This document shows positions 15,315 through 23,746 of a DNA stretch of 64,000 nucleotides, in pieces (positions within the stretch are counted from its first letter, which is position 1; each line of letters begins with the position of its first letter). Made by a program: the position numbers and the translations under genes. Where the stretch lies: positions 33,754 to 97,753 of the forward strand of contig DBQI01000011.1 of NCBI GenBank assembly GCA_002305165.1. The letters are read 5' to 3'. Under the pieces are notes generated by a model, which saw nothing but the letters and a program-made list of their open reading frames with translations, ran no database searches and was not told the origin of the DNA. This DNA is from Armatimonadetes bacterium UBA1398. Its GTDB lineage: Bacteria > Armatimonadota > Zipacnadia > UBA1398.

Positions 15315-17597
15315 ATGAGGACATCCATGCTCATGATGATCACCACTGTGGTCTCGCTCATCGCGCAGGTTCCGCCGGCACAGGTGGGGGATCCCATGGT
15401 CATCTCCGCCGGCAATGACGTGGGCTGGCAGGTTGACAACCCGGCGGAGGCCCTGCGGGTGCTCCAGGAGACGGGCGCTCTCCGAGGCGACACCAGGCGC
15501 TTGGAGGAGCACTGGGCCAACGTGGGAGCCGATTACGCACGCCACGGGGTGAACGCCTTCGAGCCGTACGTGAAATGGGGGCTGCTGGAGCCGCAGGAGG
15601 GCGCGTGGGACCCGGAGTTCTACGACGCCGAACTGGCGCTGTTCAAGGCCCATGGTCTGAAGTGGGTGCCGTTCCTCATCGCGGGGCCGGCGTACGCCAC
15701 GCCGCCGTGGTTCAAGGAGTCGGACGAGTCGGTGTTCGCGGTGGATCTCGTGACCGGCGAGGTGTCGCGGGACCAATCCATCTGGAACCCCGCGCTCAAG
15801 CCTCGGGTGCGGAGTTGGCTGGAGCGGTTCTTCGCCCACTACGACGCTTCCGATATGCAGGCGGTGCTGCTGGGCATCTCGGGCGTGTTCGGAGAGTCCA
15901 TCTACACCGCCGGCGGTAACCTCTGGACGCACATCTGGGATGGCCCCTACCCCCAGCACGTGGGCTGGTGGTGCGGGGACGCCCACGCGCGGGCGGACTT
16001 CCGCGCCGCCATGGAGGCGAAGTACGGGACGATCGAGGCCCTGAACGCCGCCTGGTCGGGGGACTTCGGCGGCTTCGAGGATCTGGAGCCGTTCGTGCCC
16101 TACGCGACGCTGCCCGATCGGGCGCGCCTGGACATGGCGCGCTGGTACATGGGCGCCATGACAGAGTTCGCGGAGTGGTGGGCGATGACGGTGCGCGAGA
16201 TCGCGCCCGAGGTACCGATACTGATGTGCACGGGCGGCCACGCGAGCCCTGAGTTGGGGGCCGATATGTCCGCTCAGACCAAGGCGATGGCCCGCCATGG
16301 CGCGGGCATGAGGATCACCAACGAGGCCTCGGACTATGGCTCGAACTACCACCTGACGCGGCACATCAGCTCGGCGAGCCGGCTCTATGACACCTACTTC
16401 GGCTACGAGCCGGCGGGCGAGGTGAGCGCCGATGGCATCGTCGCCCGGGTCTACAACGCCCTCGCCTCGGGCGCGTGGGAGCTGTTCCACTACGACAACC
16501 CGCCCCAGGGCGAGCGTGGCGAGCGGTATCTGCGGTACCTCGACCTCATGACGATTCGTGAGCCGGTGGTCGATGTGGGGCTGTTCTGGAGCCGCGACTC
16601 GACGGACCTGGGGCTCGCTCACGACCTGCCGATCCTGGGCGCGACGCTCCGGGACGTGGTGGACCTGGAGTACACCGATGAGCTGATGATCAGCGACGGA
16701 GCGCTGGACGGACTGTCCTGCTTGGTCTGGGGCTCAGGCCTGGTGACGGAGGCGGAGACAGCGGAGGCGATCCATCAGGCGGTTCAAGCGGGGATGACTC
16801 TGGTGACGCCCGCCGGCTGGGATCCACGGTCGCCGGAGGGTGAGCCGGTGTTCCCATCGGGTACTGTGACGGCAACCGCCTTCGCGGGCAGGGTTCCCGT
16901 CACGGCGCTCCCCACCTCAGGGCCGACGACGCCGTGGCGGGACGGTGAGTTCCACGGGCCGGAGCCTGACAACATCTGGCACAGCGGCACGGTGTGCTGG
17001 ACCGAGGGCAGCGTGCGCCTGCACCTCCCAGAGGCGGGCGGCGAGCGGTTCAAGCTACGCTACCGCACAGGCTCGGTCCAGGAGCCCGTCAGGGTTCTCG
17101 CGGGCGATGAGGAGCTGCTGACCCTCGCGCCGGGCACCACGGGCGAGATCGACGTGACGCTGCCCGGGCCAGCGGGGGCGGATGTGACCGTGACCCTGGA
17201 GACGCAGTCATGGTGTCCCGCCGAGGTGGAGGGCGCCAGCGACACGCGGCAACTCGGGATCCTACTGGGCGGCCTGGTCGTCGGGGCCGCGGCGGAGCCG
17301 ACCTCGCCCATCGCCGCCGTGACGCGGATCGGCGAGGGCTGGCTCGTGGAGGCGGCGGTGGCGGGTGCGGAGGGGGTCGCGGACGCGGTCGGAGAGCTTA
17401 TACGGAATGCGGAGGACTACGGAATCGAGCCGTTCCGGCCAGAGCTCGCGGCAGGCTCGCTCCGCGACCAGGTCTACCTGACTGTCACGACGACGGATAT
17501 CCTGCTCTACAACCACGGCGACGCCGCGGTGACGGTGGATCTGCCGGGTGGGCCGGTGGAGATCCCCGGGCACGACATCGTCAGCGTGCCGCGCTGA
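15315..17597 (+). CDS. Secreted glycoside hydrolase, GH42/GH14-like TIM barrel
   Basis: 760 residues with a short hydrophobic N-terminal signal (about 1-22). The first 400 residues read like a clan GH-A or beta-amylase-like barrel: VNAFEPYVKWGLLEPQEGAWD, KWVPFLIAGPAY, then LLGISGVFGESIYT with Glu194 as the likely acid/base, and YFGYEPAGEVSADG with a candidate nucleophile Glu. After a Rossmann-like middle segment (about 430-520, VWGSGLVTEAETAE) there is a beta-rich C-terminus. Probably acts outside the cytoplasm on plant or microbial glycans; substrate unknown. ATG 15315 follows AACGGA; ATG 15330 is an alternative. Confidence 0.7.
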   Translation: MRTSMLMMITTVVSLIAQVPPAQVGDPMVISAGNDVGWQVDNPAEALRVLQETGALRGDTRRLEEHWANVGADYARHGVNAFEPYVKWGLLEPQEGAWDPEFYDAELALFKAHGLKWVPFLIAGPAYATPPWFKESDESVFAVDLVTGEVSRDQSIWNPALKPRVRSWLERFFAHYDASDMQAVLLGISGVFGESIYTAGGNLWTHIWDGPYPQHVGWWCGDAHARADFRAAMEAKYGTIEALNAAWSGDFGGFEDLEPFVPYATLPDRARLDMARWYMGAMTEFAEWWAMTVREIAPEVPILMCTGGHASPELGADMSAQTKAMARHGAGMRITNEASDYGSNYHLTRHISSASRLYDTYFGYEPAGEVSADGIVARVYNALASGAWELFHYDNPPQGERGERYLRYLDLMTIREPVVDVGLFWSRDSTDLGLAHDLPILGATLRDVVDLEYTDELMISDGALDGLSCLVWGSGLVTEAETAEAIHQAVQAGMTLVTPAGWDPRSPEGEPVFPSGTVTATAFAGRVPVTALPTSGPTTPWRDGEFHGPEPDNIWHSGTVCWTEGSVRLHLPEAGGERFKLRYRTGSVQEPVRVLAGDEELLTLAPGTTGEIDVTLPGPAGADVTVTLETQSWCPAEVEGASDTRQLGILLGGLVVGAAAEPTSPIAAVTRIGEGWLVEAAVAGAEGVADAVGELIRNAEDYGIEPFRPELAAGSLRDQVYLTVTTTDILLYNHGDAAVTVDLPGGPVEIPGHDIVSVPR

Positions 17598-17623
17598 CCG
17601 GTGGTGGACGCCCACAGACGACA

Positions 17624-17652
17624 AGACGGCTCGGGCTAGGCCCGAGCCGTCT
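17624..17652. terminator. Bidirectional hairpin terminator
   Basis: A perfect 13-bp inverted repeat (17624-17636 with 17640-17652, arm AGACGGCTCGGGC) and a TAG loop lies between the convergent stops of the GH42-like gene and the lipoprotein gene. No strong U tract on either side. Confidence 0.7.
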
Positions 17653-17686
17653 GCCTGACTCCTACGTGCTGGCGAGCGAGTAGCTC

Positions 17687-18289
17687 CTACTCGGTGGTGG
17701 CTTCCTCGGCTGGCGCGGGCTCACCCTCAGCCGGCTTGGCAGCGGCATCGTCGGCAGGCTCGGCGGCGGCGTCATCAGCGGCGGCGCCACCCGCGAGGGC
17801 CTTGATCTCGCCCGGCTTGCACTTCATGGTGAGCGAGATGGTGGTGGGCGGGTCGGCGGACTCGCTGGTCACCTGGACGGCCTTGCCATCGGGGCTCGTG
17901 AACTGCCAGTCGTTGCCCGTCATGGCCCCGCCCTCGAAGCCGTTGTTCTCCCAGTCGGCGCACTTCTCAAGGAAGAAGGCCTTGACTTCCTCATAGGGCA
18001 TGTCGACCTCGAAGGCGGCCTTGACGCCGTCCTCGGTCGGCTCGCAGCTCTTGGGCGTGGCGCCCTCGGGGAGCTCGACGCCCATAGCCTCGGCTACGGC
18101 CATCGGATCGGCGGCCTCAGTGGTGGCCGCCTCGGACTCCTCTGTGGGCTCCTCGACAGGCGGGGGCGCGGCGGGGCGCGGCGGCGCCACAACCGGAGCA
18201 GTGTCCTCATCGGCGGGCTTGGAGCAAGACACTACGGCAACAGCGACAACGCATAGGACCACTACGAGCAGAACGCTAACCCACTTCAT
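17687..18289 (-). CDS. Putative lipoprotein of unknown function
   Basis: 200 residues from ATG 18289, preceded by GGGAGG. The N-terminus MKWVSVLLVV then VVSC with Cys22 is a lipoprotein signal peptide with lipobox VVSC. A Pro/Glu/Thr-rich linker (about 27-65) leads to a small folded domain (about 70-165, KSCEPTEDGVKAAFEVDMPY through ISLTMKCKPGE) and an acidic Ala/Pro/Glu tail. The domain resembles small surface proteins in which a difference between charge states is measured, but I do not recognise the family. Monocistronic: bounded by a strong terminator downstream and a divergent secreted-protein gene upstream. Confidence 0.7.
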   Translation of the reverse strand: MKWVSVLLVVVLCVVAVAVVSCSKPADEDTAPVVAPPRPAAPPPVEEPTEESEAATTEAADPMAVAEAMGVELPEGATPKSCEPTEDGVKAAFEVDMPYEEVKAFFLEKCADWENNGFEGGAMTGNDWQFTSPDGKAVQVTSESADPPTTISLTMKCKPGEIKALAGGAAADDAAAEPADDAAAKPAEGEPAPAEEATTE

Positions 18290-18510
18290 TCCGTGATGCC
18301 TCCCTAGATTCTCGATCACGTACCTTGGGGTACAAGGCCTCCCGAACTCAGGCGCCTCGTGCTCCCAGCTTACTCGTACTATGTATTGGCCTTCGGAGGC
18401 CAGTGTCGGACAAACATCTGGCAGGATGGGGGGCGGTGGGCCCGAAAACGGACCGTGCAACGGTCAGGAGAGGCGACGGGACCGCCCGCTGGCCGCAAGG
18501 AGGTTTCAGC

Positions 18511-19125
18511 ATGGCCTGTCGTACGCTACGCTCCCTCGCTCTGCTGCTGCCCGTTCTGGTGGCGTTCCCGGCCTTGGCCGATTCGCCACTGACCTCGACC
18601 CCCATCTGGTACGCGTATGCGGACGAATACGCGATGGTCACGCACGCCACGGAGGAGGGGATGATGACCGAGGAGATCGCCGAGTACCTCGCCTCGGAGG
18701 GGGTCCCTATCGATGTCAAGGCCGCAGTCATCAGCGCCCTGGGCTGGGACACTGAGCCCCAGACGATGGCGGAGGAGTACTGTGCTTTCGTGTATCCCGA
18801 CGCCGACGGGATCCCGGCCCCGTCGGATCTGTCGGGCGAGGAAGCGCTCGTCATCGGGTACCTCCAGGCCATGGACGACTACTTCCATCCCGAGAACGCC
18901 CTGCCGATGCTTGCCCACGCGCGAAGCGAGATGCCTGAGAGCCTCACGGTGGCGGTTCTGCACACCCTCTGCGAGGCGCAGCGCCTCTTCGACGAGGTGG
19001 ACGACTGGTACGAGTTGTGGCACATGACGGCCCTGGTTATCTATGACCGGGAGCTCACCGGCGACATGCGCGTGGGCGCCATTCGGATCATCGAGGACTA
19101 TATGTCGCTCTATGCCGAAGAGTGA
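18511..19125 (+). CDS. Secreted or periplasmic protein of unknown function
   Basis: 204 residues from ATG 18511 with AAGGAGG eight nt upstream. A clear signal peptide ends at ALA (residue 23). The mature protein is acidic and probably all-helical, with repeated Glu/Asp-Tyr helices (EEIAEYLASEGVPIDVKAAV, ALVIGYLQAMDDYFHPENAL, DEVDDWYELWHM), which suggests TPR- or HEAT-like packing. No catalytic motif is apparent. The next gene, a diacylglycerol kinase-family protein, starts within its stop codon, so the two are translationally coupled. Confidence 0.7.
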   Translation: MACRTLRSLALLLPVLVAFPALADSPLTSTPIWYAYADEYAMVTHATEEGMMTEEIAEYLASEGVPIDVKAAVISALGWDTEPQTMAEEYCAFVYPDADGIPAPSDLSGEEALVIGYLQAMDDYFHPENALPMLAHARSEMPESLTVAVLHTLCEAQRLFDEVDDWYELWHMTALVIYDRELTGDMRVGAIRIIEDYMSLYAEE

Positions 19126-20084
19126 GTCAGGTGGCGGCGATGACCGACCGGATCGTGCTCATCGCCAATCCTGGATCACGCCAGGGCGTGACTAGGGCCC
19201 GGCTCGCTGAACGGCACCTCCGCGATCGGGGCATCGACATCGCGGTGCGGTACACGGACGCTCCGGGGCATGGCGTCGACCTGGCGAGGGAGGCGGCCGA
19301 GGAGGGGTCTCGCGTCGTCGGCGCCGTGGGTGGTGACGGGACCATCGGCGAGGTCCTGAGCGGGCTGGTGGACGGCCCCCCGGACGTCGCCATGGGGATC
19401 ATCCCCGCGGGGACGGGGAACGACACGGCCAAGGGCCTGCGGTTGCCGGTCCACGACGTGCGCGCCGCGGCGGAGATACTTGCGTCGCGGCCGCCGCGGC
19501 TCCTGGATCTGCTCGACGTGAACGGCAGGCCGTCGCTGGGCTTCGCGGTCATCGGGTTCGCCGCCGATGTCGGCGTCTCCGTGAATCGCTGGAAGAGCGG
19601 GCCCTGGCGCTGGGCGAGCCAGATCCTGAGGAGCCAGACCTACGGGGTGGTCGTCGCGTGGCACCTGCTGCGTGGCGCGCGGCCACTCGCCTGCCGGATG
19701 ACGGGCCGCGCAGCCGATGGCTCGGACTACCGGTTCGATGGCGATGTGCTGACCATCCTCGTGGGGAACCAGCCTGGGGTGGGCGGCGTGTTCCTGCCTT
19801 GCCCGGCGGCGGTGGGCGACGACGGTGTGTTCGACGTCTGCTTCGTCACGTCGACCCGGCCGGATGGCCGGCCGCTGAGCTTCGCCGAGAAGGTGAGAAC
19901 GCTCCGCGGCGCCACCAGGGGCGAGCATATCGGAATGCCGTGGGTGGAGTACTTCCAGAGCGCCAGCCCTCTGCATCTCGAGTTCACGGCAGCGGCGCCG
20001 GTGCTGGCCGACGGGGACCTAAGAGCCCACTCCCGCACCGTCGCGCTGCGCGTGCGCCCGCGAGCGCTGCCGGTGGTCTGCTAG
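19122..20084 (+). CDS. Diacylglycerol/lipid kinase family protein (DagK/YegS-like)
   Basis: 320 residues. The DAGK catalytic signature GGDGT is at 70-74 and GTGND at 97-101, with IANPGSRQGVTR at the N-terminus and LPCPAAVGDDGVFDV in the C-terminal domain. These enzymes phosphorylate diacylglycerol or related lipids on the inner face of the membrane; this one could equally act on sphingosine-like or other lipids. GTG 19122 overlaps the upstream stop (GTGA); ATG 19140 is an alternative start. It converges on sdhA with only 13 nt between stops. Confidence 0.88.
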   Translation: MSQVAAMTDRIVLIANPGSRQGVTRARLAERHLRDRGIDIAVRYTDAPGHGVDLAREAAEEGSRVVGAVGGDGTIGEVLSGLVDGPPDVAMGIIPAGTGNDTAKGLRLPVHDVRAAAEILASRPPRLLDLLDVNGRPSLGFAVIGFAADVGVSVNRWKSGPWRWASQILRSQTYGVVVAWHLLRGARPLACRMTGRAADGSDYRFDGDVLTILVGNQPGVGGVFLPCPAAVGDDGVFDVCFVTSTRPDGRPLSFAEKVRTLRGATRGEHIGMPWVEYFQSASPLHLEFTAAAPVLADGDLRAHSRTVALRVRPRALPVVC

Positions 20085-20097
20085 CGAGCCGCGGGGA

Positions 20098-21807
20098 TCA
20101 GTAGGTGCGCGCCTCCGGCTGGTAGCGGGTGATGGTCACGGGCTTGCTGTCCAGACGAGCCGAGCCATCCTCCTCGCGCCAGGCCAGGGTGTGGCGCAGC
20201 CACTGGTCGTCGTCGCGCTCGGGGTAGTCTACGCGGTGATGCCCCCCCCGACTCTCGGCGCGGTGGAGGGCGCCGAGGGCGATCGTCTCGGCGAGTTCGA
20301 GCTTGTGCTCGAGCTCCAGGGCGCGGCAGAGGTCGAGGTTGTACTTCAGGCCGCGGTAAGTGAGGCGGATGTCATTGAACCGCGAGCGGAGGACGCGTAT
20401 CCCCAGCAGGGCCTCCTTGAGCGCCGGCTCGTCGCGGAACACCCCCACCTTCTCGATCATGATCTGCTTGAGATGGAGCCTGATCCGCCCCGCGTTCTGC
20501 TCGCCACTGGCGGAGAGCATGTTATCGACGCGTCGGCCCTGCCAGTCGAGCTCGTCGGTAAGAGCGCGAAGTGCGCTGGGATCGTGGCCCAGGCCGGCGC
20601 AGTACTCCACCGCACTGTCTCCGGCGATCTTGCCGAAGACGATGGTTTCGAGCAGGGAGTTGCCGCCGAGCCGGTTCGCGCCATGGACGGAGATGCAGGC
20701 CGCCTCGCCCGCCGCGTAGAGGCCGGGCAGATAGGGGCAGGAGCAATCTGGGTCGACATCGATGCCGCCCATGGAGTAGTGCTGGCCGGGTTGGATGGGG
20801 ATGGGCTGCTTGATGGGATCGATCCCGGCGAACTGGAGGCAGAGCTCCCGGATGCCCGGGAGGCGGCTCTTGATCTGCTCCTCGCCCAGGTGGGTGAGAT
20901 CGAGGTGGACGTAGCCGCCGTCGAAGCCGCGGCCCTCGGTGATCTCGTGTTCGATGGCGCGGGCGACGATGTCGCGGGGGGCCAACTCTGGCCGTTCCAT
21001 CCCCACGTAGTCGTACATGAAGCGGTCGCCGCGCTTGTTGCGGAGGTATCCGCCCTCGCCGCGGCAGCCCTCGGTCATGAGGAGGTTCGTGCCGACCAGG
21101 GAGGTGGGGTGGAACTGGACGAACTCCATGTCCTCCAGAGGCACGCCGGAGCGGTAGGCGATGCCCATTCCGCTGCCCGTGTTGATGATGGCGTTCGTCG
21201 AGCGGCCGTAGATGCGCCCGTATCCGCCCGTGCAGAGGATGACGGCATCGGCGGGGAGGGCGCGAAGGGCTCCCGTGAGGCGGCTCAGCGCCACGGCGCC
21301 CACCACTCGCTCGGGGGTGCGGGCGAGGGCGAGGAGCTGCCACTCATTGACGAACTCGATACCGCGCTTGACGCACTGCTCGTAGAGGGTGTGGAGCATG
21401 ACGTGGCCCGTGCGGTCCGTGGCGTAGCAGGTTCGAGGGAATCCGGCGCCACCGAAGGGGCGCTGGGCGATGCGGCCGTCCTCGAAGCGGGAGAAGGGAC
21501 AGCCCCAGGCCTCGAGCTCGCGGATCCGCAGAGGCGCCTCGTGGGTCATCGTTTGGACGGCATCCTGGTCGGCGAGGTAGTCGGAGCCCTTGATCGTATC
21601 GAAGGCGTGGCGCTCGGGGGAGTCATCGGCCCCCTCGGGGTGGTTGCGGAGGGCGGCGTTGACCCCCCCCTGGGCGGCGCCGGAGTGGGAGCGGATGGCG
21701 TAGACCTTGGTGAGGACCCGCACACTCGCGCCTTGGTCGTGACAGGCGATGGCGGCCCGAAGGCCCGCCAACCCCCCGCCTACGACCAGAATCCCGGATG
21801 ATGCCAT
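20098..21807 (-). CDS. sdhA: Succinate dehydrogenase/fumarate reductase flavoprotein subunit
   Basis: 569 residues. FAD-binding GGGLAG at 10-15; SHSGAAQGG (40-48) contains the His (41) that carries covalent FAD. Active-site blocks follow: HPTSLVGTNLLMTEGCRGEGG, RNKRGDRFM, AAGEAACISVHGANRLGGNS and ESRGGHHRVDYPERDD. It oxidises succinate or reduces fumarate and passes electrons to the iron-sulfur subunit. Last gene of sdhB-sdhC-sdhD-sdhA on the minus strand; gaps are 21-46 nt. Direction of catalysis cannot be decided from sequence. Confidence 0.95.
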   Translation of the reverse strand: MASSGILVVGGGLAGLRAAIACHDQGASVRVLTKVYAIRSHSGAAQGGVNAALRNHPEGADDSPERHAFDTIKGSDYLADQDAVQTMTHEAPLRIRELEAWGCPFSRFEDGRIAQRPFGGAGFPRTCYATDRTGHVMLHTLYEQCVKRGIEFVNEWQLLALARTPERVVGAVALSRLTGALRALPADAVILCTGGYGRIYGRSTNAIINTGSGMGIAYRSGVPLEDMEFVQFHPTSLVGTNLLMTEGCRGEGGYLRNKRGDRFMYDYVGMERPELAPRDIVARAIEHEITEGRGFDGGYVHLDLTHLGEEQIKSRLPGIRELCLQFAGIDPIKQPIPIQPGQHYSMGGIDVDPDCSCPYLPGLYAAGEAACISVHGANRLGGNSLLETIVFGKIAGDSAVEYCAGLGHDPSALRALTDELDWQGRRVDNMLSASGEQNAGRIRLHLKQIMIEKVGVFRDEPALKEALLGIRVLRSRFNDIRLTYRGLKYNLDLCRALELEHKLELAETIALGALHRAESRGGHHRVDYPERDDDQWLRHTLAWREEDGSARLDSKPVTITRYQPEARTY

Positions 21808-21853
21808 GGTGCGCGCCGTCCCTTCGATGGTGGTGCGAAGATGCTCGAGCGGC

Positions 21854-22264
21854 CTAGCCGTGGGGGTGGAGGATGTGGCCGAGGAACAGCCATCCCCCTA
21901 CCGCGGCAGCGATCACGAAGACCGCCGCCATGATGGCGACGGAGACGCGGTTGTGCCGCGAGAGCCCCCGGAAGTCGAGCACGGTGATCCGGATGCCGTT
22001 CAGGGCATGGGCGAGGAGCACCAGCATCAGCACGAACTCCAGGGGCTTGAAGAAGATCACGGGGCTTTGGACCCGGCCGAGAGAGGCGTCGAACCCCTCG
22101 GGGCCGCCCGTCACGCTCCCCATCACGACGATGTGCATGAGCAGGTAGAAGACGATGCCGAGGCCGGTGACCCGCTGGAGGACAAACGACCACATGCCCG
22201 GCAGGGGGTTCAGGATGAGCTCTCGGCGATACTGGACCAGGAGGTCCCACCACTTGGCGATCAT
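21854..22264 (-). CDS. sdhD: Succinate dehydrogenase membrane anchor subunit (SdhD position)
   Basis: 136 residues with three membrane helices. QRVTGLGIVFYLLMHI in helix 1 and HALNGIRITVLDF in helix 2 carry the His residues expected to ligate heme b. Start ATG 22264 has GGGAGGGAG upstream. It anchors the flavoprotein and iron-sulfur subunits to the inner membrane and exchanges electrons with quinone. The symbol reflects position in the operon; which of the two anchors is C or D is arbitrary because both carry the same signature. Confidence 0.82.
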   Translation of the reverse strand: MIAKWWDLLVQYRRELILNPLPGMWSFVLQRVTGLGIVFYLLMHIVVMGSVTGGPEGFDASLGRVQSPVIFFKPLEFVLMLVLLAHALNGIRITVLDFRGLSRHNRVSVAIMAAVFVIAAAVGGWLFLGHILHPHG

Positions 22265-22285
22265 CTCATGCTCCCTCCCATGGGG

Positions 22286-22657
22286 TCAGTGGCCTGCTCG
22301 GAACAGGTGCAGGTGGTAGCCGATGAGCAGGAAGGCGCAGACGCCCACGGCCCAGAGCAGCGGCGTCAGCCAGGCCACCTTGGGCTTGTCCACCACGTAG
22401 TCATAGACGATGTTACGCACGCCGCTGAGGCCGTGGAAGAGGCACAGCCCAGCGAGGGCCATCTCCCACAGGTAGCCCGGAAGCCCGCGGCTGAGGGCTT
22501 GGGCGCTGACCACGGCGTAGTTCAGGGGCCCCTCGCCGCCCTTGCCGAAGTGCCAGAAGATGAAGTGGGTGGCGACCCAGAGCACGAGCAGAAGACCCGT
22601 GACTCGCTGCAGGAGCCAGGGAATCAGCCCAGTGGAGGTGGTCGCGACGCTCGTCAT
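22286..22657 (-). CDS. sdhC: Succinate dehydrogenase membrane anchor subunit (SdhC position)
   Basis: 123 residues with three membrane helices. It carries LQRVTGLLLVLWVATHF in helix 1 and FHGLSGVRNIVYDYV in helix 2, the same RVTG...H and H.L.G.R layout seen in the neighbouring anchor. Together the two probably form the heme b- and quinone-binding membrane domain. The gene follows sdhB by 33 nt. RVTG is the SdhC/cytochrome b556 family signature, so this is the safer of the two to call SdhC. Confidence 0.83.
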   Translation of the reverse strand: MTSVATTSTGLIPWLLQRVTGLLLVLWVATHFIFWHFGKGGEGPLNYAVVSAQALSRGLPGYLWEMALAGLCLFHGLSGVRNIVYDYVVDKPKVAWLTPLLWAVGVCAFLLIGYHLHLFRAGH

Positions 22658-22690
22658 GGTTGCCTCCTCCGCCCCGCGAGGGCGGGACGC

Positions 22691-23401
22691 CTACTCCGCT
22701 CGGCCGGTGAAGCGCCTCTTGATGGCGGCGCCCTTCAGCCTAGCGATGGATGCGGTCGGATTCAGGTCCTTCGGGCAGACCTCAACGCAGTTGTACGCCG
22801 TATGGCAGCGCCACACACCGTGCTCGTCATCGGCGGCGGCGATGCGGTCCGCGGTGGCGAGGTCGCGGCTGTCGGCGTAGAAGCGGTCGAGCTTCAGGAG
22901 CAAGGCCGGCCCCAGGTACTCGGGATCCGTGTGGGTGAAGGGGCAAGAGGCATGACAGCAGGCGCAGAGGATGCACTCGACGAGGTTGTCCAGTCGAGCC
23001 CGCTCCTCCGGGCTCTGTCGCCGCTCCTCGTCCCCCAAGGGGGTCTCGTTGAGGAGCCAGGGGCGGATCCTTTCGTACTTCTGGAAGAAGCCGGTCATAT
23101 CCACTACCAGGTCGCGGATAACGGGCAGGTGGTAGAGGGGCCGCACGACGACCCGATCGCCGAGGTCGGAGACCTGGGTGGCGCAGGCGAGCCGGTAGCG
23201 GCCGTTGATGTGCATGGCGCAGGAGCCGCAGACGGCGCTGCGGCAGGCGTAGCGGAAGCCGAGGCTGCCGTCCTCGTGCTCGAGAATGTGGAGAAGGGCC
23301 TCGAGGACCGTCATGCCGCTCCGGTACGGCACATCGAACTCGTCGAAGTACCCCGCGCTGTCAAGTTCCGGGTCATACCGAAACACGGAGATCTTGGCCA
23401 T
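22691..23401 (-). CDS. sdhB: Succinate dehydrogenase/fumarate reductase iron-sulfur subunit
   Basis: 236 residues from ATG 23401 (GAGAGAGG upstream); an ATG 33 nt earlier is in frame but less likely. [2Fe-2S] ligands CRSAVCGSC plus Cys73 (C53, C58, C61, C73); the [4Fe-4S]/[3Fe-4S] region has CILCACCHASCP (C143-C153) and CHTAYNCVEVCP (C199-C209). First gene of the sdh operon, divergent from a DUF6785 gene. Transfers electrons from SdhA to the membrane quinone site. Confidence 0.94.
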   Translation of the reverse strand: MAKISVFRYDPELDSAGYFDEFDVPYRSGMTVLEALLHILEHEDGSLGFRYACRSAVCGSCAMHINGRYRLACATQVSDLGDRVVVRPLYHLPVIRDLVVDMTGFFQKYERIRPWLLNETPLGDEERRQSPEERARLDNLVECILCACCHASCPFTHTDPEYLGPALLLKLDRFYADSRDLATADRIAAADDEHGVWRCHTAYNCVEVCPKDLNPTASIARLKGAAIKRRFTGRAE

Positions 23402-23746
23402 ATGCCTTGCCTCTCTCGCATGGCGGGCGTCCAACAGGCGCCTCGCGCCATGAACACCCTGTTGTTTACCACCCCTCTCGCGCCCAACCTCCTCTCACGG
23501 CGCCGGGAGGTTTCCCGTAGGCCGCGTCGAAAGGCTAAACGGCAGTCCCAAGCTCCGGTAGCCCACTGGCGTCGGCTGGCCCGTTGTGTGGAGCCGGTCG
23601 TGACCGGGGCAGCCAGTTCTGGCGTTCGCGTGGCGCACAGCGGTTCCGATGGAGAAGCCGACGTGGCTTCAAGAAGAGTCGAGGGCCGGAGCTACGCGCT
23701 CGCGAGGGCTGCCGCAAGATGAACCCTCCTCCGAGCAGGCGGTGGC
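23402..23746. other. Gene-free divergent region between sdhB and the DUF6785 gene
   Basis: 345 nt with start codons pointing outward at both ends, so it should hold the promoters of both operons. I found no convincing sigma70 boxes, riboswitch-like structure, tRNA or open frame with a good SD on either strand. Confidence 0.5.

Noticed and set aside
20191..21801. 536-codon plus-strand open frame opposite sdhA
   Set aside because: Antisense shadow typical of GC-rich DNA; the minus strand encodes a clear flavoprotein with all catalytic motifs.
21749..23722. 657-codon plus-strand open frame across the sdh anchors and sdhB
   Set aside because: Runs antisense through three recognised genes; no SD and no domain-like composition.
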